From positions 62,001 to 126,000 of the forward strand of contig JASFXZ010000111.1 in assembly GCA_032209605.1 (NCBI GenBank): 64,000 nucleotides of DNA, in the 5' to 3' direction. Positions 57,815 through 64,000 of this stretch are shown here, one piece after another. Numbering within the stretch: the first letter of the stretch is position 1; the number at the start of each line of letters is the position of its first letter. The translations under genes and the position numbers were made by a program. The notes under the pieces are model-generated. The model was not told the origin of the DNA, did no database searches, and saw only the letters and a program-made list of their open reading frames with translations. The stretch comes from Mactromeris polynyma. Taxonomy: Eukaryota; Mollusca; Bivalvia; Venerida; Mactridae.

Positions 57815-57904
57815 TAGAATGGCTACAGATGAAGATAAAATGAGTATTTTTATGCACCGTTTTTATTTCAGTCTTTCCCCCAATTAACGGTCAAAAGAGT
57901 CTTT

Positions 57905-57990
57905 GATCAAATCACCACTGTGACCATAGTCGGCCGGACATGGATTCAAACCCAGGACAGGTAGTCTGGCTGGCTACCGACTGTGCCAGT
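57905..57990 (-). repeat. tRNA-like SINE head
   Basis: The minus strand shows 'ggcacagtcggtagccagcc' and 'tgggtttgaatcc', box A and box B with tRNA-like spacing. It differs in sequence from the SINEs at 16219 and 43810. There is no clear body or target duplication. Confidence 0.5.
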
Positions 57991-58096
57991 CCAACAGGCT
58001 ACAGTACCTTAACATTTAAATTTCAGGAAATCCAAGAAAATCTGTGACAATGAGTATAACTTTAAAGCACTATCAACAGATATATTTACCAATCCA

Positions 58097-58169
58097 TACA
58101 CAACAAAAACATCCTTTTGTTCTATACAATATAATATTGTATAGAACAAAAGGATGTTTTTGTTGTGTA
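58097..58169. repeat. 73-bp perfect palindrome
   Basis: Two 36-bp arms, perfectly complementary, surround a single A at 58133. The left arm begins 'tacacaacaaaaacatcctt' and the right arm ends 'aaggatgtttttgttgtgta'. It does not fit an obvious TSD-flanked MITE. Confidence 0.95.
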
Positions 58170-59108
58170 CAGGTTGCTGGATAGCCGTCTCATTTTTACA
58201 CAGAAAATTGTCTGGTTTGGTATGGTGCCAAGTTTGGCCAGTGACTATTGAAATGGCTTGAAGAAGTTATGACCATTTTTTGTTTGATAATACATATTGT
58301 ATATATTTAACTTACTTTTAACCGTTCCTTGATCTTTATTAGCAGTTATAGCATTCATATTTGGTCACTACAAACAGCAAATGAAGTCCAAAGCTATCAG
58401 ATATTTTGAATAACATTTGTGAATATGACATGAAATAGGAACCCCTCCTGAAATCCTTCTCTGAACTAGAACAGTTTCCCAAGAAATCCAACAATATTGA
58501 GTCTGACAATATTTTGAAGAGGTATCATTGAAGGCCGTAGGAACAACTGTGTTTCGCAGAATTTGCCTCTTGGTATGGCTTGAGTAGAACATCATAGAAA
58601 ATTAATTTACATCAATGTTGTTCAGTGAGCTATGACCCCAGGCTATAATTTATTATGCAGTCTCATTCGGAACACCTCGGCATTATTGTCTCTGCCGAAT
58701 ACCGCCGAGTAGTTACGATTGATGCAGTCTCATACGCAGTGATCTCCCCTTACATCTCTCGGCGTTTCTGTAGTTAAGCGTAATTTAGTGACATTTAGGC
58801 ATTGGTTTATGTTGTCCAACAAATGTTAACCTTCAGATTGCAACAAATTGAATAGCTTTGTCTGTGATTTCCAACTGACTGATAGTTGTTGGTAATTTGC
58901 TCGTGGGAGAAGTGGGGTCACGGACAAGTTTACCACGCATCATTGAGATGTTAGATCACGAAATCGTCTTGAATCGGATCAATCAATACTCTATATACAA
59001 TGTGATTGAACAAATTCGCTGTACGATATTTGAACTATGAAGCTTACATCTTCTATACTGTGCTTGGGTGTAGATTCTTCAGATATCGTCTGTCTGTACG
59101 TGTATGCA
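58170..59108. other. intergenic, no gene recognised
   Basis: Between the palindrome and the next MITE I see only short ORFs and a 'gatgcagtctcat' type direct repeat (about 58660 and 58728). The right end of Harbinger copy 2 may be here, but its terminal repeat was not found. Confidence 0.5.
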
Positions 59109-59109
59109 G

Positions 59110-59367
59110 GGACCGTATTCACGAACGTTTTAAAACTGAAACTCAGACGCAGATTCTAAACATGCAATTGTTATGTTTACCAGTCTTGCATTTTCATAAA
59201 ATGTAAACGAATGAAATGTTGTCTGTATATTTGCTGTTTCCCACTCTACATATTTACAAATTTGTATTAAAATCTATGTTGTAATAACAACGTTGGAGCG
59301 AAAAGTACATTTAACATTTTAAAGTCTGAATCTGAGTTTCAGTCTGAAAATGTTTGTGAATACGGCC
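59110..59367. mobile_element. MITE with GG-CCGTATTCAC ends
   Basis: Left 'ggaccgtattcacgaacgtt' and right complement 'ggccgtattcacaaacattt' are inverted. The arms continue with 'ctgaaactcagac'-like similarity for about 45 bp. Related ends occur at 10080-10201. It has no ORF. Confidence 0.7.
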
Positions 59368-59862
59368 ACATGACGCATTAAACCGTGACGCCTGTATTTC
59401 CAATGTTCACAATCCATCACATACACAGTAGATACAGGTGTCAACAGCATGAATTTGAAATATCATAAAAATATACACTTTCCGGTCCATGATGGGAATA
59501 ACTTGATAAACTAAATGACAACAACAAGTTCAGCTGAGAGGTCATCGATTTACATTGGCCAGTATATATGAGACATTAGTGCTTATTTTAAACCATGTTG
59601 AACACTGTTGATTACATATGTCTAACAAATATTTTACGGAGAAATTATCGAATTACACGAAATACACAATAAAAAAACAAACAAACATACTAAAGGAAAC
59701 GGCAATGACGAAGCTTTCTCCTCATTAGTTTTGATGTTCGCGTTTAGCTTGTAATATGCACGTACGTGATTGTGGTAAGTACTCGTATCTGTAACTACAT
59801 ATTTTCTCATTAATTTGTATCAATTATTACATGTCACTAAGGAGGACAAAGCTACGTAGATC

Positions 59863-59870
59863 TATATAAG
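59863..59870 (+). promoter_or_regulatory. TATA box of the secreted-peptide gene
   Basis: TATATAAG lies 43-50 bp before the ATG at 59913, which would place transcription start near 59895 and give a short 5' leader. No other core element is clear. Confidence 0.7.
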
Positions 59871-59912
59871 ACAATGGATCTGGACGTTTAACGTATCAGT
59901 CTATGTAATACA

Positions 59913-62900
59913 ATGGACAAGAAGGTGCTGTGTGTATTAGCCGTCTCCGCCCTGGTGCTGGGCCTGACCATTTTGGTGAACGGTAAGACATTTAGTTTGC
60001 ATATTTACTGATTACTTAATGGTGTATCTGGCTCATCTGAACATAATTTTTTTGAATTGGTTTCATCCATCATTGTTGTTACATTGGCTAAAACATGTCT
60101 AAATGATTGAAAATATATTTTTTTACCATATTCCTAACTGACAAAACTTGTAAAATAACCTGATTGTTAAAAAAAACTGGGACAAATATACACTTTTTTA
60201 TATATTTACAATACAAAACAATTTATTTAGACATGAAACATTTTACAGTTCTTTGACACATTTATAATCGATGAGAGAAAAATAGTTATTTAAAAAAATG
60301 AAAAGTGATGGTACGTTTACAAAAAGTCAGACAAATGTTTATCATAGATAGAAATCTAGGTAGCTTTCCTAGATTTGTGTGTTTTCTTTTTAAACGTACC
60401 GAAGTATATATATTTTGCCAATTATGATTGAAAGCGTTTGATTTTGAAGGCATGGTATACGTGTACTAAATATTCCCATGAGTTGGCAAATGACAATAAT
60501 ATCGGATGAAGCACTATTGTTTTAATTATCGGTAAAAGGAACACACTGGTCTTCTGTTTCGGTTGTATTCCTTGTACAACAAAAATATATGTCGAACCTC
60601 TAGTGGTGCATGTCATAGTGACAAATAGGGAGCTTATTCTTATAATAAAATAGATCAACTTCATGGTAAATCGTGTAAACGTATTTTAGGAGTCCGCACT
60701 CTAACATCTAACTCTGCAGTCTTGGAGGAACTTGGTGGATTCCCGCTACCAGTGATTTGTAAAGTAAAAAACCCTCAAAGTTTGAATAAAATACGAAATA
60801 ATCAGTGTATTTCATTGATATGATGAACAATGTTTAATCAATGCAAGCGCAAGTACATGTAGCTGGCTTTCTAATATTATACCAATTATTAACAATTTAG
60901 GAAATGGATATAATTTTAATACGCACGATATGAATTGAAATTATTTCAGAGTGTTTAAGCAGAGACTATGGGATCAGTATTTTTTAAATCTTGTGTGCAA
61001 CACGCGAAACCAAGTCCTAAATTTCTTATTACAAGAAATTCAAAACATTTAAAAATACCTAGAAATTATTACAAATGAAAATGTTAGAAAACAACTAAGA
61101 CGTTTTAGATTAGAGTTTGTAGCTGAGACATCGAGGCTATGTTCGTCCGTGAAAGTGGCCACGGTCATGTCCTCCACATGTTGAGAGTTGTCAGTTGCTT
61201 GCGGAAGAAAAAGTTAGTACTGGTTATTAATTACAGGAAAACTGGTCCTGCATTGAACGTCCGCCGTGGATGACGGAAAATAGGTTGGAAAACGGCATAA
61301 TTATTTGTTCAGTATTTATGAATGCAAAACATCTGTGAAGTTTGACCAACATTATGATGTTATCATTATCACCCTCGCTGCAATGTCGTGTTCGTATAAT
61401 ATTATCACATGGACCGTATGTGATTGTGTGTTCCAGGTTACCCTAAGGAGATTGTCACGAGTTCTCCCTTTATCACTTATAATACTACATGTGTACATAG
61501 TAATTGTCTAGTTTTTTCAAGCGTTCGGTCATGATCTGGTTTAAAATATAAATATGTTAATGTAAAAAGAATAAAATGACAATATATGCAATGTATAATG
61601 CAATATATTATTGATATATATTGTATGCTTAATTCTTCCGAGCATGTCATTTAGAGCACATGAGATAGGTACGAGTTCTCTCCCCTTCTATTCCCCTTCT
61701 ATAGTATATGTATATATTATAGTATATATACATATACATACATGTATGTTATGGCAGGAATAAAAACAAGAAAACTAGAAGGGGTAAAGGGATTTAACTC
61801 GTGACAATCTCCTGTGATCTGTGATTTAGTGTCATCATATATTTCGGTAAGATAAATTCAATGTTGTCGTCATGAGGATCTAACTCCTTCAGTCAAAAAT
61901 GCTATAATGAAAGGTCATATCAATTCATACATATGTTTAGCAAGTGTTTTCTTTCCAATAGGACAAGAAAACTTCGGGATGTATCCGGGAGGTGGCGGCT
62001 TTCCAGGGGGCGGTTTTCCTGGGGGCGGCTTCCCTGGTGGTAGATATCCCGGCGGAGGATTCCCCGGGGGCGGTGGTAGATATCCCGGCGGAGGTTTTCC
62101 CGGGGGCGGTTTCCCTGGTGGTGGATATCCCGGCGGTGGAGGATTTCCCGGAAGACGCTGCCAATGTCGCAGGTAAATGTTCATTACTTAATGGTATCCA
62201 ACCGAATTTGTTCCAATGCGGAGATAATGACAGTCACATGTTACCGAATAGGAAGATGCGTTTGTTTCTCGCTGCCAACATAAACGGCGTTGAAGAAATT
62301 AATTATTTTTTTGCAGTATGTGAAATAGAAATTTATTTAAAACAAAACAGTAGAAGTTTTCCATTGAAAACAATGAATAAATTATTACGCTAGCCAAACA
62401 GTTCTCGTGTAATGTGTTCCGTTTTTCTTTAACATCGACATCTTGCGCAATAATCTATTGAGATTAAGTGAAACATTCGTAACAAGAATCGCCCCAAATC
62501 GGAACTCTGATTTAGCCAGAGGATAACGCTACGGAAAAAGAAGAATCTTTCAACGACAATTTACTTGAAATCTATGAAATTAACATAAATCATGTCAAAC
62601 TTTTGGTAGAAAAACTTACAAATGTCATCTACTTAATACGTTTCTACTTGCATTGACTTTTAATACAGACTTGGGAAAAAGTAAATTATCTGTTCGAGAC
62701 ACACCGTTTGGTGCCTCTCCGCTTTAAATATGAACCAATCACATCGTGTGATTTCTTGCATATTTAAATAACGCGCTTCATATACAACATTTGATTGGTC
62801 TAAAATGAAGGCAGAATAAATATTATACAGCTACGCCGAAAAGCTAACAGTATCAGTTGTACAAAATGATTAAAGTGTAAAGGCTTGTCTTGTCGTGATG

Positions 62901-63827
62901 CTTATAAGCAGAATTATAAAAGCTTCATTGTATGTGTATGTTTTTATGATATACATCTAGTATTTTCCACCCGTCCGTCCACACGTCCGCTTGTCTGACG
63001 CCTTGCCCGTTTCTCGACAGTAAGACAGACGGTAGTTAAGCTACAGATCTAGACATTATGCAGTAACGGCATTTCTCTTTAGGAAGATCACTAATGTTTT
63101 GTGGGTTACTCAACTCAAAGGCCAAGGTCACTGGGTCCTACTTCCGCAACAGTGACCTCTACAATAGTTTCCAGTCAATAGAGAACTATTGGGCTTACAT
63201 CATGTACACTTTATAAGTCGATTGCTCGTGTCCAGTCGTTATTGTTTTGGGATCAGTGACTATCGAAGTCACAAAGACAAACTTAATTTTATGGTGCTGA
63301 AGTAAACTAAAAGTCGGCGTTTGCTACAATCCAGTCCATTTTGCAACTTGCGTATTTTAAGCATATAAGCGTTCAGTTTACAAACAAGATTGGGCTGTCA
63401 AAATTTGATTCGGCTATTATAATTTTAGATTTGATTGGCTTATGCATCGCTAAATAAATTTGTCTGCTCTATAAATAAATTATGGCTTGAATGCAGACTC
63501 CTTCCTTCCATGCATACTTTCCGTAACCTACCATGCACTAAATGATACAATGAGTAGGCATCTACTGGCAAACGGGTATACTATTCCCTGTTTTGTAATA
63601 TTGTAGTTCTAGTTCGATTAATGAAAATTATGTCCGTCATTTTGACGACTGTTTCATCTCAATGCCTTGCGATTCTTTTAACCAACCATTGTTATTTTCC
63701 CAGGTACTGTTCCCGAGGTGAACGATACGCAGGCCGTTGTCGCCGTGGAGGTCGCTGGGGACCATATGGAGGTGGCAGACGTCGCCGATTGGTCCGTTGC
63801 TGTTCCATCAGGCCATGGACTTATTAA
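59913..63827 (+). CDS. secreted Gly-rich precursor with Arg/Cys-rich defensin-like tail
   Basis: Three exons: 59913-59982, 61962-62172 and 63704-63827 (TAA), all GT-AG, give 134 residues. Exon 1 is a signal peptide (MDKKVLCVLAVSALVLGLTI, then LVNG; likely cut before QENFG). Exon 2 is a glycine-rich block of (F/Y/R)PGGG repeats, residues about 30-87, ending GFPGRRCQCR. Exon 3 is strongly basic: about 16 Arg, no Lys, one Glu across the Cys domain. The six cysteines run C-x1-C-x3-C-x9-C-x19-C-C. The C-x3-C-x9-C and final CC resemble beta- and big defensins, but the first and last spacings do not. The RR before the first Cys could be a processing site. A host-defence peptide precursor is my best guess; a shell- or byssus-matrix protein (Gly-rich, basic tail) is the alternative. 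The promoter (TATA) and poly(A) signal are both visible, so the gene looks complete and expressed. Confidence 0.85.
60021..60185 (+). repeat. diverged copy of a Harbinger-interior segment
   Basis: Phrases such as 'gtatctggctcatc', 'attgttgttacatt' and 'ctaaaaca', then 'accatatt', 'ctaac' and 'gacaaaact', parallel 56705-56860 (and 52385-52540) in the same order. This suggests an old relative of the Harbinger copies inside intron 1 of the secreted-peptide gene. Confidence 0.5.
61134..61310 (+). repeat. decayed SINE body
   Basis: Contains 'ctccacatgttgagagttg', 'cagttgcttgcggaag', 'aagttagtactggtta' and 'ggttggaaaacggc', parallel to the body and tail of the SINEs at 16219 and 43810. The tRNA-like head is not recognisable. 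It is in intron 1 of the secreted-peptide gene. Confidence 0.6.
61670..61815. repeat. MITE-like inverted repeat, 'tctccccttcta' ends, copy 2
   Basis: 'gagttctctccccttctatt' at the left and 'ctagaaggggtaaagggatt' with 'tcgtgacaatctcctgtg' at the right are inverted around an AT-rich centre (TATATA, CATATA). It resembles 19150-19280. It ends about 145 bp before exon 2 of the secreted-peptide gene. Confidence 0.5.
62173..63703 (+). other. intron 2 of the secreted-peptide gene
   Basis: A 1.5-kb intron without recognised repeats or ORFs of interest. The donor is cag/gtaaat and the acceptor ttcccag. Confidence 0.6.
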
Positions 63828-63874
63828 TCGATCATATTTGTACTAACATTTCACTGACTGGTGAATATTAATGT

Positions 63875-63880
63875 AATAAA
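63875..63880 (+). terminator. poly(A) signal of the secreted-peptide gene
   Basis: AATAAA lies 48 bp after the TAA stop. A second AATAAA at 63956-63961 is a possible alternative. Confidence 0.75.
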
Positions 63881-64000
63881 AGCACATTAAAGTTTGAATT
63901 TATTCTATGATTTCTCACGTATATTATATTTCGAAAACAATGATTATGAACAACAAATAAAAGAGGACCACAAAGCACACATATTCCAGCCAGCATCAGG

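Larger units (their letters stand above)
54601..57830. mobile_element. Harbinger transposon copy 2, truncated on the transposase side
   Basis: It begins at the TA where the Tc1 element is inserted ('tagattcaaattgcaatttt'). It therefore lacks the helix-turn-helix exon but keeps the DDE exons, the minisatellite, and the complete Myb-side gene including its first exon. It matches copy 1 at about 98%. The right terminal repeat beyond 57830 was not identified. Confidence 0.85.

Noticed and set aside
61915..62184. Proline-rich minus-strand ORF (PPPGKPPPGKPP)
   Set aside because: Antisense of the FPGGG exon; the plus frame has a signal peptide, splice sites and a cysteine domain.

Overview
This window is intron-rich, AT-rich animal DNA, most likely from a bivalve mollusc. 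The evidence is two multi-exon animal housekeeping genes with GT-AG introns of 0.1 to 4 kb, tRNA-headed SINEs with the long conserved 3' domain found in molluscs, a dispersed repeat beginning with a 'gctcacctgagca' type end that is common in bivalves, many MITEs and minisatellites, and DNA transposons of the Harbinger and Tc1 type. Species cannot be read from the sequence.

Layout. (1) 1-20.4 kb, plus strand: DNAJC11, a mitochondrial-membrane-associated J-domain protein, in 15 visible coding exons (915-20060); only the first exon(s) lie outside or are not recognisable. Its introns hold five minisatellites or MITE clusters, a LINE reverse-transcriptase fragment and SINEs. (2) 20.4-25 kb: convergent intergenic space. 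(3) 25-39.6 kb, minus strand: a complete 10-exon deoxynucleoside kinase of the TK2/dNK type (237 aa). Its introns carry a 2-kb element with ~105-bp inverted ends and a C2H2 zinc-finger exon, and a 3.5-kb foldback-like element with long inverted repeats. (4) 39.6-45 kb: intergenic, with a SINE flanked by a 13-bp target duplication and a TA-flanked MITE. (5) 45-49.4 kb, plus strand: a decayed, internally deleted Ty3-type LTR retroelement whose integrase tail ends in a PHD finger and which carries extra downstream ORFs, the last with a zinc-binding motif and a TatD-like DSHFHLD motif. (6) 49.8-57.8 kb: two nearly identical, tandem, truncated Harbinger transposons separated by a decayed intron-containing Tc1 element, a duplication-junction structure. 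(7) 59.9-63.9 kb, plus strand: a complete three-exon gene for a small secreted protein: signal peptide, glycine-rich FPGGG repeats, then an arginine-rich six-cysteine tail ending in CC, defensin-like in style but not matching a spacing I know.

The most interesting leads are the secreted Gly-rich/Cys-Arg-rich peptide, the PHD-tailed integrase with its TatD-like accessory ORF, the Harbinger-Tc1-Harbinger junction with a chimeric Myb ORF, the long-inverted-repeat elements in the kinase introns, and a 73-bp perfect palindrome at 58097-58169. All repeat and homology calls were made by eye; no searches were run.
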